From: Xanthobacter autotrophicus
Lineage (GTDB): Bacteria > Pseudomonadota > Alphaproteobacteria > Rhizobiales > Xanthobacteraceae
Length of the DNA: 64,000 nt
Direction: 5' to 3'
Assembly (NCBI RefSeq): GCF_029991245.1
Contig: NZ_JAIVFO010000002.1
Coordinates: 56,765 to 120,764 of the forward strand
Below the pieces are notes generated by a model. It searched no databases. It saw nothing but the letters and a program-made list of their open reading frames with translations, and was not told the origin of the DNA. Made by a program: the position numbers and the translations under genes. This document shows, in pieces, positions 1 through 8,844 of the stretch. Each line of letters opens with the position of its first letter. Positions within the stretch are counted from its first letter, which is position 1.

Positions 1-1
1 C

Positions 2-1570
2 GAATTCCACCACGTTTCGGCTAATCCCGACAACAAGCTCGGCATCCATCTGGGCGATTTTATCACCCGTGACCGCGTGCATATCGTCGCGATGACCGGA
101 TCCTACTTCCGGGGCGACGCCGAGGCGGTGCTGGCGCCGCAGGACGAAGGCAAGTTCGAGAGCGTCACCTACACCTATTATGAGCAGCTCAACGGCTATC
201 AATATCTGAAGCAGCTCGACATTGGCTATTTCTTCTATTCGGATTCCTACGCCGACGACATTCTGAAGGTTCTGAACCCAGCCGAGAAGACGATCATCCA
301 CATCCCGAACGTCAATTCGCGCGAGAGCACGAAGGACAAGATCAAGGAGGTGGAGCACATCATCGAGGAGCTGGGCACCTGGCAAGGGACCGATCCGGCC
401 ACCGGATTCCAACTGGTCAAGACGCCGGAAGGCCAGATCCTGCGTATTGCCGATCTGGTCGATGACGATCCAGCCAAGCGGGATCGCGTGTCTGCCGCGC
501 TGAAAGACCCTACGCAGAAGAACAACCGCGATCACGTCGACATCATCATCGCGCTGGGCATGGCGAAGGAAGGCTTCGACTGGATCTGGTGCGAACATGC
601 GCTGACGGTTGGCTACCGCTCCAGCCTGACCGAGATCGTGCAGATCATCGGTCGTGCCACCCGTGATGCACCGGGCAAGACCCGCGCCCGCTTCTCAAAC
701 CTGATTGCCGAGCCTGCCGCCGCCGACGACATCGTGACCGAAGCGGTGAACGACACGCTGAAAGCGATCGCGGCGAGCCTGCTGATGGAGCAGGTGTTGG
801 CCCCTCGCTTCGAGTTCAAGCCGAAGAATCCGCAAAACGAGCCGACGCCGGGCTTTGACTATGGCGAGGGCGGCTACCATCCGAATAAGTGCAACGTCGG
901 CTTCAACGAGGAATCCGGCAAGTTCCAGATCGAGATCAAAGGCCTTGCCACGCCCAAGAGCGAAGAAGCGACGCGGATCTGCCAAGAAGACCTGAACGAG
1001 GTGATCGCGGCCTTCGTGCAGGATAAGACGACGATCGAGCGCGGCCTCTTCGACGAGGAACTCGTCCCCGAGGAACTGACCCAGGTGCGCATGGGTAAGA
1101 TCATCAAGGACAAGTTCCCGCATCTCGACGCGGAGGATCAGGAGGCCGTGCGTCAGCATGCTGTGGCGGCGTTGAATCTGACCCAGAAGGCGAAGGAAGT
1201 CGCGGCGGGCAGCTCGCTCGGCGAGGAGAGCGCGAATACCGCCTTTGTCGATGGCGTGCGCAAGTTCGCGATGGACGTGCGCGAGTTGGACATCGACCTG
1301 ATCGACCGGATCAATCCGTTCGGGGAGGCCTATGCGATCCTCGCCAAGACGATGAGCGAGGAAAGCTTGAAGCAGGTCGCCGCGGCGATCGCCGCCAAGC
1401 GCACCAGCCTGACGCCCGAGGAGGCGAAGGTGATCGCCAAGCGCGCCGTCGAGTTCAAGCGGGAGCGCGGGCGTCTGCCGTCGATCAGCTCGGCCGACGC
1501 TTGGGAAAAGCACCTGGCTGGAGGCGCCGCAGCGTTCGTCCGCTTCAAGGATGAGGGCCGCTATGAGTGA
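2..1570 (+). CDS. SF2 DEAD/DEAH-box helicase, 5'-truncated by the window edge
   Basis: The open frame runs in from the window edge, so the N-terminus with the Walker A motif is missing. The first visible residues, EFHH, are the end of a DEFHH-type Walker B box. They are followed by a motif III-like AMTGSYF and, around residue 214, motif VI (QIIGRATR), which together define the helicase core of superfamily 2. The roughly 280 residues after the core have no fold I can name. The stop overlaps the start of the GIY-YIG nuclease gene by 8 bases, so the two are translationally coupled and probably form one restriction-like defence unit in which the helicase moves DNA for the nuclease. The family call is firm; the defence role is inferred from context. 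Confidence 0.85.
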   Translation, partial: EFHHVSANPDNKLGIHLGDFITRDRVHIVAMTGSYFRGDAEAVLAPQDEGKFESVTYTYYEQLNGYQYLKQLDIGYFFYSDSYADDILKVLNPAEKTIIHIPNVNSRESTKDKIKEVEHIIEELGTWQGTDPATGFQLVKTPEGQILRIADLVDDDPAKRDRVSAALKDPTQKNNRDHVDIIIALGMAKEGFDWIWCEHALTVGYRSSLTEIVQIIGRATRDAPGKTRARFSNLIAEPAAADDIVTEAVNDTLKAIAASLLMEQVLAPRFEFKPKNPQNEPTPGFDYGEGGYHPNKCNVGFNEESGKFQIEIKGLATPKSEEATRICQEDLNEVIAAFVQDKTTIERGLFDEELVPEELTQVRMGKIIKDKFPHLDAEDQEAVRQHAVAALNLTQKAKEVAAGSSLGEESANTAFVDGVRKFAMDVRELDIDLIDRINPFGEAYAILAKTMSEESLKQVAAAIAAKRTSLTPEEAKVIAKRAVEFKRERGRLPSISSADAWEKHLAGGAAAFVRFKDEGRYE

Positions 1571-2762
1571 TCTCGACCTTGATGAACTGCGTGCGGAGCT
1601 CGACGATTTCGCGCAACCGGAAAAGAAGGGCGGCCGTTCGCCCCTGGAGGAGCGCATCATCGCGGGCTTTGAGGAGATTCAGCGCTTTGTCGAGAAAAAC
1701 GGCCACGTTCCGCGCCACGGCGAGGATGGCGATATATTCGAACAGCTCTACGCCGTGCGGCTCGACCGACTGCGCGCGCTGGAAGAATGCCGGTCTCTTC
1801 TCACACAGTTTGATCACCAGGGACTGCTTACCGATGCGCCCATGGCGTCTGGCCCGCCCGCTGACTTGATGGATGAGGACGAGCTGCTCGCCGAACTGGA
1901 GGGCGCGGCCGGTTCATCCGACATCACCAAGCTGCGCCATGTGCGCACCAGTGCGGAGAAGCGCGAGGCCGAAGAAATCGCGAGCCGCGAGAAGTGCGTG
2001 GATTTCGATAGATTCAAGCCCCTATTCCTGCAGGTGCAGGCCGATCTTGAGAGCGGGCGCCGGATCACAAGACCCTTCGTCAAGGATGCAGGTTTCCTGA
2101 AAGCCGACATTCAGGCCGGGCAATTCTTCATCCTTGGCGGCCAGACCGCTTATGTGGCGGAGGTTGGAGAGCCGATAAGGGCGCCGAATGGCGAAACCGA
2201 CGCGCGGCTCCGGGTGATCTATTCCAATGGCACCGAGAGCGACCTGCTGCTGCGATCGCTGCAGCGCGCCCTCTACAAAGATGAGGCTGGTCGGCGTATT
2301 ACCGAGCCCAGCGCCGGCCCGTTATTCGACGACCAGACTGGCGATGGTGATCAGGCCAGCGGCACGATCTACGTGTTGCGGAGCAAGTCCGACCATCCGC
2401 TGGTCGCCGCGAACCGTGAAATCCTGCATAAGATTGGCGTGACGGGCGGCAGCGTCGAGCGGCGTATCGCCAACGCTCGCCTCGATCCCACTTACCTCAT
2501 GGCCGATGTCGAGATCGTCGCTACTTACGAGCTTTACAACGTCAACCGCGCGAAGCTTGAAACCTTGATCCACAAAGTCTTTGGCGCGGCTCGGCTAGAT
2601 GTCGAGATCAAAGATCGCTTCGGCCAGCCGATCGTGCCCAAGGAGTGGTTCTTGGTTCCTCTGTTCGCCGTGGATGAGGCCGTCGTCCGCATAAAGGACG
2701 GTACGATCACGGGATGCGTCTACGATCCGCAGACTGCGCGTCTGGTGCTTCGGGAACGCTGA
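1563..2762 (+). CDS. GIY-YIG (MUG113/T5orf172-type) nuclease partner of the helicase
   Basis: A 399-residue protein. I chose the ATG at 1563, which overlaps the helicase stop, over the ATG four codons upstream. The N-terminal 260 residues are acidic and helical with no recognised domain. A GIY-YIG-like nuclease core follows: IYVL near residue 268 stands for GIY, HKIG near 290 for YIG, then ERRI with the conserved Arg, and a Glu in AKLETLIHKVF as the candidate metal ligand. This is the MUG113/T5orf172 branch, common in phage and defence genes. It probably cuts DNA handled by the upstream SF2 helicase. The domain call is fairly strong; the target is unknown. Confidence 0.75.
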   Translation: MSDLDLDELRAELDDFAQPEKKGGRSPLEERIIAGFEEIQRFVEKNGHVPRHGEDGDIFEQLYAVRLDRLRALEECRSLLTQFDHQGLLTDAPMASGPPADLMDEDELLAELEGAAGSSDITKLRHVRTSAEKREAEEIASREKCVDFDRFKPLFLQVQADLESGRRITRPFVKDAGFLKADIQAGQFFILGGQTAYVAEVGEPIRAPNGETDARLRVIYSNGTESDLLLRSLQRALYKDEAGRRITEPSAGPLFDDQTGDGDQASGTIYVLRSKSDHPLVAANREILHKIGVTGGSVERRIANARLDPTYLMADVEIVATYELYNVNRAKLETLIHKVFGAARLDVEIKDRFGQPIVPKEWFLVPLFAVDEAVVRIKDGTITGCVYDPQTARLVLRER

Positions 2763-2894
2763 CCTAGAGTTATCACTTAGGAACATGTTGAAAGGTATTT
2801 GGCGCAAAAAAAGCCAATGGTAGTGCGGCAACGTTAGGCGTATCGCAGATCGACTCAAAGGCGCGTGGGGCGGCCAACAAAGCCTCTCCATAAT

Positions 2895-4079
2895 CTAGCA
2901 GGCGGCTCGGCCCATTTTGGCAGGGCGAGGCACAATAATTGCTCCGCGTATCCCGCGGATTTTGAGCAGCCCCTTTCGAAGCTCGGAGTGATCCTCTGTT
3001 CGGGCGATATCGTCCCAGATGACCACGACAATATGTCTATATGGACTGAGTTCCTGGAGATAGGTGCTTGCATCTGCAGCGACTTCTTCAATCACCTTAG
3101 AAAAAGCGGTTTTGCCGGCGCGAAGGAACTTCGCCTCTATAATAAGATCCAAGGAGGGGACTGCGAAGTCAGCCCGGGGCTTATGATGCCCAAGGGATTT
3201 CAGCCACTCCTCGTCATCAATATCAGTGAAGACGGGAGCTAGCACGGCCCAAAGTAGGTTTTGAACGTGATATTCATTTTCTATTTGCCAGCGCGCGATG
3301 GCGGAGTTCGGCGTGCGAGGTTTGTCTTCCCACGTCCAGTGCCGCAGGCCCGCTGATAGACCCTCAAGCAAGTTTACGACCTGCTCTACCATAATCGCAC
3401 CTGGTCGGATTGAGGTCGAATTTTTGAGAAGAAAGTGGAGCGCGATCTGCTGCGTGGCGGCACGTGTCATACCGTCGTTTCTACCGCGCCTTTCGGCGAT
3501 CAACGTCCATGCGGCTTCCTTGTCTTCCTCTGATGCCGGCGTGCCCAAACGTTCGGCCAGCGCAGTTCGTAAGTCGGCCGTCATCGTGCTCATGGATTGT
3601 CCGACGAGTTCAGATGCTGAGGCAATGAGCGCATCATTCCAGTCACCGGGACTTCCCGGCGCCGGCTGCTTTGCAAGTAAGTTGCGTAGCCAACTGGCAG
3701 ATTCTTTTGCCTTGGCCGCGGGCAATTTCGAAATCCCGAGCGCCACTCCGAGCAGGGCTATGCCGTCTACTTCAAACGCGAGTGGCCGACCTGGGACGAA
3801 GAAAGACCGCTGCTGGAGCCAATTCAGCGCGTCGACAAACGCGGCCTGAAACCCTGGATCAAGATGGCAAGCATAGCCAAGGACAGCGGCGTGCTTGGAC
3901 TCACGCACAGCTCCATTTGGCGCCATTGCGGCGTCTCCAAGACCTGCGAGGATTGTGATGTTGCCGTGATGCCTGAACCCCATCCATTGAGAGAACGCGC
4001 GAGCGTGTTCCGGCTGGTCCACATCATCGCTGGCCGCGATCGCAAGTGCTTCACTTAGCTGGTCTATCAGATGGGTCAC
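2895..4079 (-). CDS. Argonaute-associated nuclease, DpnII/MboI-like PD-(D/E)XK C-terminus
   Basis: 394 residues if translation starts at the GTG at 4079, which overlaps the Argonaute stop as GTGA. The open frame extends much further upstream, but that part is antisense-like and lies inside the Argonaute gene. The C-terminal third has the layout of a PD-(D/E)XK nuclease: a helix with ENEYHVQN, then RADF (candidate Asp, near residue 303), then IIEAKF (the ExK pair, near 313), then a helix around EEVAADASTYL. The N-terminal 250 residues are unrecognised. Catalytically dead long-B Argonautes are known to be encoded with effector nucleases, including next to RsAgo, and this gene fits that role: an abortive-infection nuclease triggered by guide-bound Argonaute. 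The pairing is seen directly; activity is inferred. Confidence 0.8.
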   Translation of the reverse strand: MTHLIDQLSEALAIAASDDVDQPEHARAFSQWMGFRHHGNITILAGLGDAAMAPNGAVRESKHAAVLGYACHLDPGFQAAFVDALNWLQQRSFFVPGRPLAFEVDGIALLGVALGISKLPAAKAKESASWLRNLLAKQPAPGSPGDWNDALIASASELVGQSMSTMTADLRTALAERLGTPASEEDKEAAWTLIAERRGRNDGMTRAATQQIALHFLLKNSTSIRPGAIMVEQVVNLLEGLSAGLRHWTWEDKPRTPNSAIARWQIENEYHVQNLLWAVLAPVFTDIDDEEWLKSLGHHKPRADFAVPSLDLIIEAKFLRAGKTAFSKVIEEVAADASTYLQELSPYRHIVVVIWDDIARTEDHSELRKGLLKIRGIRGAIIVPRPAKMGRAAC

Positions 4080-6364
4080 AGGAACCACCGCGTCCGGCCG
4101 ATGGAACCAAGCATGGTGTCGGGGTCCCAATTGGGTACGTCGCGCAGTCCGGCCAGAAGGCGCGCGATGAGTTCGGAATAGAGGATCGTGATGGGAAGTG
4201 GAGCTGGCGTGAACATACGCCATGAGTGACAGGAGAAATCGAAGGCCTGTCGAGCAAGATAGGTCATGTCTCGGAATGTGGACTTCCGATGAAGCTTCAG
4301 AAGTGAAGGCTGCGGGAGACCGTGATGCGGCAGCTTCACCTCGCGACTGCCGGTGAAGCAGAGAAGCGTCTCTGAGTCGCTCAGCACGACCGACAATCCT
4401 CGCTCTGGAGCAAGCGCTCCCTTGGTGGCGCCTGACCATCGAACGCCTTGATTGGTCTCGTCGAATAGACTGAACGGATGGTCATCGACGACATGCAGGA
4501 ACGCGTACTTCACTTGTGATAGGCCAAGGTTATCGACGAGCTTAGCAACAGCTTCTGCTTCGGCGTCCTTGATCTGCTTGAACACGTGAAAAATCAGACG
4601 GACGTCGTCGGTGCTTCGCCAATTGTCTGTCTTGCGCACCTGCTCGATTGAATGTGCCAGCGACTTGAATAGCTCGTGAGGATAGTCGTCGTACGACACC
4701 GCCGCCGTCCGATTTTCGAGAAGATATCTCCCGTCGCTGCTGAAGACGGTCGTGATACCCACAACGCGTTCTTGGCCCCCAAGGCGAGAGGAGCTGATAT
4801 TTTGCGATCCGATGCCAATGACGAGTTCATGGGCGACGCTCGGGTGCGATTTTAGGAGCCAAGGGACGCCGCCGGCCTTGGCGTAGGTCGCCACACTCAT
4901 ATTGTTTAGCGCGTAGACGAGCCGTCCGTCCGGCATGTTCATCGTATCGAGAGTGATCTCTTGAACGGGCACGCGTTGTTTGAGGAAGGCGGCCTTCACC
5001 GAGAAATATGGATTTCTCACCGGAGGTAAGTCACGGAACGCTTTGTCGATCTGCACGATGGCCAGATTCCACTCGAAGCCGTCGTTGGTCGCCGCTTCGA
5101 TCGCTTCGCGGCACGCAGCGGCGTATTCCGCCACGCTGCTGCCTCGCGATGTGAAGATCTGGACCTTCGGTTTTTGGAGTGCGTAGCGCCGGATGAAGCC
5201 CTTCTCGTACGGAATGCGATCACCCGATTTGACGTTTGGGAGACCGTCGAGGAACTTCGCCAAGAACCGATCTACCTGCCCCTCGAACGCCGATTGGCAG
5301 ACCACCGCGATTCTAAGCTCCTTAGGCGTGAACGAGCGCTGGTCGTATGGTCCGTTCTTGTCGAGACCCCCTTCGTTCCAAGTACCTGTCCGGGTGCCGC
5401 TCGGGTCAAAGACCAGGATCGGCTTTTTGATCACCTCGCTTGCGAAATTCCAGCTTCCTTTGACGCTGCCGGTCAGTGGGCCAACGCGAAGTGGGACACC
5501 GGGAGCCAACTCGATGTCCTGCCGACGAAGGTAGTCGAACATCCTTCGCGTGTGTTCGAGGCGACCCGGGCCGCTGAGGTGCTTGGATGCAGTGTGATCG
5601 GCCGCATTGAGAACCTGCGCGGCCTTCGAACCAAGCAGCCGCTCGGCGCACCAGACCAGGTTTTCCTTTCTGTTCTCGAGGAAGGCATCAGCGAGTTCGA
5701 TAGAGGAGGGCCCATCGCCGTGGTCTTCAAGTGTGATACGGGATCCTTGAAGTGAGGTGACGCGCCCGGCGAGCTGATACGCGCCGCGCAAGCGCTCGTC
5801 GTCGCGAGCATGGAAGGAAGTGACATACCGGCCTTCTATTGGAATACCGGCGGTCATTAGGGCTTCGCAGTTGGCTTCGATCCGGTTGGTGGTGCGTACA
5901 CCGCACATGAGCAACAACTCCGAGCGCTTGTCGCCAGTGCGGATCGAACGCGTGTCGAAAGAGAAGATCACCCGGCGCTGCAGCCAGTCGGGGAGGCCGC
6001 TATCTGCGGGGAGCAGATTTGTAGGCTGCTGCGAGAGAATGCGCAGGGGATGCCATCCTATGACCTCGCGCCCCAACCTTGTGAAAAGCCGTAGCAAGGC
6101 GTCGAGGGTGAGAGGCCCTAGAAGCCAAGGCGCTTCGCTTGCGAGGTGATCTTCGGCCGAATTTCCGAGCCGCGTGAGGCCATCGACCAGCGCCACCGAA
6201 TGGATCGATGAACCGTCCTCTCCCCCGCGCCGGAACAGGTATTCCTGTCTATGTTTGGTGCGGAGTTGCTCGAGGACGTCTCTGTTAAACGGCTGAACGC
6301 CCACCGTTAAGCTGGCTTCCGGATCGCTTTCTATACGCACTGCATTGAGTAGGAGCTTTGCCAT
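4076..6364 (-). CDS. Long prokaryotic Argonaute with a degenerate PIWI active site (long-B type)
   Basis: 762 residues, close to the length of RsAgo (about 777). The C-terminal half has the MID-PIWI layout: the PIWI first strand at LVIGIGSQNISS (near residue 515), a strand at RLIFHVFKQIK (near 590), and a terminal helix around ITILYSELIARL, before an end in WFL. In active Argonautes the first strand carries the first catalytic Asp; here that position is Gly (IGIG). The second strand normally reads HxDG-like and has no Asp here. The slicer tetrad is therefore missing. It should bind a guide and recognise invading nucleic acid without cutting it, leaving killing to the coupled nuclease. The start lies only 36 bp from the divergent GHKL gene. 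Confidence 0.85.
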   Translation of the reverse strand: MAKLLLNAVRIESDPEASLTVGVQPFNRDVLEQLRTKHRQEYLFRRGGEDGSSIHSVALVDGLTRLGNSAEDHLASEAPWLLGPLTLDALLRLFTRLGREVIGWHPLRILSQQPTNLLPADSGLPDWLQRRVIFSFDTRSIRTGDKRSELLLMCGVRTTNRIEANCEALMTAGIPIEGRYVTSFHARDDERLRGAYQLAGRVTSLQGSRITLEDHGDGPSSIELADAFLENRKENLVWCAERLLGSKAAQVLNAADHTASKHLSGPGRLEHTRRMFDYLRRQDIELAPGVPLRVGPLTGSVKGSWNFASEVIKKPILVFDPSGTRTGTWNEGGLDKNGPYDQRSFTPKELRIAVVCQSAFEGQVDRFLAKFLDGLPNVKSGDRIPYEKGFIRRYALQKPKVQIFTSRGSSVAEYAAACREAIEAATNDGFEWNLAIVQIDKAFRDLPPVRNPYFSVKAAFLKQRVPVQEITLDTMNMPDGRLVYALNNMSVATYAKAGGVPWLLKSHPSVAHELVIGIGSQNISSSRLGGQERVVGITTVFSSDGRYLLENRTAAVSYDDYPHELFKSLAHSIEQVRKTDNWRSTDDVRLIFHVFKQIKDAEAEAVAKLVDNLGLSQVKYAFLHVVDDHPFSLFDETNQGVRWSGATKGALAPERGLSVVLSDSETLLCFTGSREVKLPHHGLPQPSLLKLHRKSTFRDMTYLARQAFDFSCHSWRMFTPAPLPITILYSELIARLLAGLRDVPNWDPDTMLGSIGRTRWFL

Positions 6365-6400
6365 ACAGGATTATCTCTGAGGTCCAGATATTGGAAATGA

Positions 6401-7411
6401 ATGCGAGGCCGGCGTTGCCATCCTGTAAGGGCGGCTCGTTTGATTGTAGAAATAAAAGGCAATGTATCGACCAATGCTCGCCTCTATTCTACGTTGCCTA
6501 CTGACGCTGGCGGAAAAACTGTCCAGCCAGGTGGGGGGGCGAACTTGGGGGACGCAGCGACGAGCGCGTTCGCGGCGACCTTTGATGTTGCCGACGATCT
6601 TCTCTGGCAGGCGAGCGCCGGCCGGCTGGCGGGTCGCGGTGCAATTACTATCGGACGGTCGGGACAGATTGGCCCACTGGTCGAACTGGCGCTCGCGACA
6701 CGCGCGACGCCGACGGTTTACGGCTCTGTCAAGGTCACCCCGCCTTTCTTTAAGCAGGTGCTGCAGGGCTTGGCCGCCGGCCAGATCAGTGGAGGCGGCG
6801 CTCGCGATATTGCGGGCGTGTTTCCGTTGGTTCGAAACGAACCCGACGGCGACGACAGCCGCTGGCACCAATGGGCGAGCCACGCGGAAAACGCAGCGGT
6901 AGCGTCCGGCCTTGCGCGCGGCCTTGTCAGCGGCCTGATGGGCGCGCTGGGTGAGCTGCAGGAAAACGTCTATCAGCACAGTGGCCGACCAGAAACGGGC
7001 CTGGTGGCATACGCGACGGTTAACGGAGCATTCGAGTTGGTTGTTGCGGACTCTGGAGTCGGCGCCCTGGCGAGCTTGCGGCAAAATCCCGAATATTCCG
7101 AGCTCGGCAATTCCGGTGAAGCGTTGAAGGTCGCCGTATCGGACGGCGCCTCGCGCCACAGCCGCGTGAGTGGACGAGGCTACGGTATCGGACAACTGTT
7201 CCGGGCGCTGGCTCATGATGCGGCGGACCTACGCTTTCGCAGCGGCGATCACGCGCTGCGGCTTTGGGGTGATGCCCCCAGCCTCAGCGGGCATTTCGAG
7301 GTCGCTCAAAAAGCTTGGCTGGATGGGATGATCATTACGATCAGGTGCGCACCCCCGCGTGATGGTGGAGCGCAGGCGCGGCGCGGGCTCCACACACAGC
7401 TCATGGGCTGA
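6401..7411 (+). CDS. GHKL-type ATP-binding protein
   Basis: Up to 336 residues. The N-terminal 180 residues are unrecognised. The C-terminal part carries a GHKL (HATPase_c) ATP-binding fold: an N-box GELQENVYQHS near residue 184, a G1 box ADSGVG near 218, and a G2-like SGRGYGIG near 263. No histidine-kinase phosphoacceptor domain is visible, so it resembles stand-alone anti-sigma or defence GHKL ATPases. The start is uncertain: the ATG at 6401 leaves only 36 bp to the divergent Argonaute start, and a TTG near 6439 would give more promoter space. Its 3' end overlaps the convergent Cys-rich gene by about 180 bp. The STAS-like protein at 8844-9407 is a plausible partner. Confidence 0.7.
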   Translation: MRGRRCHPVRAARLIVEIKGNVSTNARLYSTLPTDAGGKTVQPGGGANLGDAATSAFAATFDVADDLLWQASAGRLAGRGAITIGRSGQIGPLVELALATRATPTVYGSVKVTPPFFKQVLQGLAAGQISGGGARDIAGVFPLVRNEPDGDDSRWHQWASHAENAAVASGLARGLVSGLMGALGELQENVYQHSGRPETGLVAYATVNGAFELVVADSGVGALASLRQNPEYSELGNSGEALKVAVSDGASRHSRVSGRGYGIGQLFRALAHDAADLRFRSGDHALRLWGDAPSLSGHFEVAQKAWLDGMIITIRCAPPRDGGAQARRGLHTQLMG

Positions 7412-8497
7412 GCGCACGGTCCTGACGTTGTGAGCGACGAGGTCGTCGATTGGAGCGCCTTTTGGTGTCGGCGATGACGCCCACTTAAGCTGACCGGATT
7501 CCGTGAGCACCGCGCGCTTGCGGCGGATCGCGCGCGCGAACGCCTCGGTGTCCAGCAGAGTGACTTGGGCGAAGTGGCGGCGAAGCTGCGTCGCCTTCCG
7601 GCCGCCGCCGCGGATGATCAACGTGAGCGGGCGGGCAACGCGGTCTGCGAGCGTGCAGAGCTGATCGACATGCCAGTCAATGCGCTCACCGCGACCACCC
7701 CCGGTAGCGAATTCGAAGGCGAGAACCTCGATTTCGGATCGTTTCGCGATAAGACCGCCCCACCGGCGATAATCGTGGTCGGTGCGGGCGTTGACGTGAA
7801 GTGCGGCAGGAAGGCCGGCCGCGGCCATCTCCGTCCATGCGAGCAGAATGCGCTTCATAGCGTGGAGGTTGTCCGTCCGCGGGACGTCTAGGAGCACGCT
7901 GTAATTGGGCGCGGTGATCGCCGCGACCCCCAGGCGAGCTAGACCCCCGAGGATCTCAGGGCGGTTCGGAAGCTCCCACCAACGTTCGATGGGGCCGTCC
8001 TTATCGACGCCACTCAGGACGATCATGGCGTCATCTGGAATCAGGAAGCGTGCCGCAATTTCCTCCCGGGATGCGACATGCAGCTGACCGGTCGCCATGT
8101 TGACGACCTCGTAAAGCGATAGGGCAACGACAGGTTCGTTCAGCGTGCCAGCGCGACCATAGCGATGGTCAATGAACGGAATGAGTCGCGGCAGCGCGGG
8201 GACGCCGCGCGGAGGCACGCGCGGCGCGGTGTCAAACGAGAGCCCGCCGACCTCTCGCATTCGGGCGAGAAATAGGCGCTGGTTGAAACGACATACCATG
8301 TCGCACCGGCTCTTATCGCGGCAAGAGCACAAGTCGCGGCAATCGAGCACGCCGGCGTCGGTGTGAACGCCTCCGCAACCACTGAATTCGAGACAGGTCG
8401 GGCAGCCCAGGGATGGGGCGTGACGGATGTCATCATCCCAGAGGCGCTGCGGCTGCGGGAAGTTGCGAGACGGCTCGTTCGGGGGGCGCTCGTTCAT
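7229..8497 (-). CDS. Cys-rich hypothetical protein, possibly DUF4417-like
   Basis: 422 residues, starting at an ATG that overlaps the stop of the 116-residue gene (ATGA). Residues 30-70 hold nine cysteines in CxxC, CGG and CxCxxxxxC spacings, which could bind zinc or an iron-sulphur cluster. The middle has alternating strands and helices with the phrase PNYSVLLDVPRTDN and a later NARTD, and reminds me of DUF4417-type barrel proteins; that similarity is weak. The last 80 residues are low-complexity and overlap the GHKL gene on the other strand, so the true C-terminus may matter less. It is the last gene of a coupled three-gene operon. Function unknown. Confidence 0.6.
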   Translation of the reverse strand: MNERPPNEPSRNFPQPQRLWDDDIRHAPSLGCPTCLEFSGCGGVHTDAGVLDCRDLCSCRDKSRCDMVCRFNQRLFLARMREVGGLSFDTAPRVPPRGVPALPRLIPFIDHRYGRAGTLNEPVVALSLYEVVNMATGQLHVASREEIAARFLIPDDAMIVLSGVDKDGPIERWWELPNRPEILGGLARLGVAAITAPNYSVLLDVPRTDNLHAMKRILLAWTEMAAAGLPAALHVNARTDHDYRRWGGLIAKRSEIEVLAFEFATGGGRGERIDWHVDQLCTLADRVARPLTLIIRGGGRKATQLRRHFAQVTLLDTEAFARAIRRKRAVLTESGQLKWASSPTPKGAPIDDLVAHNVRTVRSAHELCVEPAPRLRSTITRGCAPDRNDHPIQPSFLSDLEMPAEAGGITPKPQRVIAAAKA

Positions 8498-8844
8498 CGG
8501 ATGCTGACCTCCGCCGTATCGCCGAATAGGCCAATGCGCTGCGCCGTTCCCTCGGCGTAGCCGCCGGCCGTGGCGAGGGCGGACGCGAGATCAGCGGAGG
8601 GATTGGAAATACGGCCGATCGGGCGAAGGCCGTTGCTGACGGTGACGCCGGTCGGGCCGCTTTCGACAATCAGGGTGTCGCCCGCCCGCAGCGACGCGCC
8701 GGGCTGAAGCTCGACGGTCACGGTGCGAGCAGCCTCCGACATCGTAAGGTCGAGCAATGTCGGTTGCTTCAGCCGATTGAGACCGCCGTCCCAACGCTTC
8801 TTCCAAGGCCTGCCCGTCTGGGCGCGGATGTAGTCGATACCCAT
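8494..8844 (-). CDS. Small hypothetical protein in the STAS-like operon
   Basis: 116 residues. I do not recognise a family. The middle (residues 40-85) looks beta-rich with glycine turns (LRAGDTLIVESGPTG), and there is no signal peptide or membrane segment. Both ends are translationally coupled: the start ATG shares a base with the stop of the STAS-like gene (TGATG), and the stop overlaps the start of the Cys-rich gene (ATGA). That coupling is the main evidence that it is real and works with its two neighbours. Confidence 0.6.
   Translation of the reverse strand: MGIDYIRAQTGRPWKKRWDGGLNRLKQPTLLDLTMSEAARTVTVELQPGASLRAGDTLIVESGPTGVTVSNGLRPIGRISNPSADLASALATAGGYAEGTAQRIGLFGDTAEVSIR

Noticed and set aside
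2799..2817. Terminator between the convergent GIY-YIG and Argonaute-nuclease genes
   Set aside because: TTGGC and GCCAA could pair around an A-rich loop, but the stem has only five pairs and no T run follows.
4080..4439. Upstream extension of the Argonaute-associated nuclease frame
   Set aside because: The frame is open, but it lies inside the Argonaute gene, is Arg/Ser/Pro-rich without family resemblance, and the GTG at 4079 gives the usual stop-start overlap.
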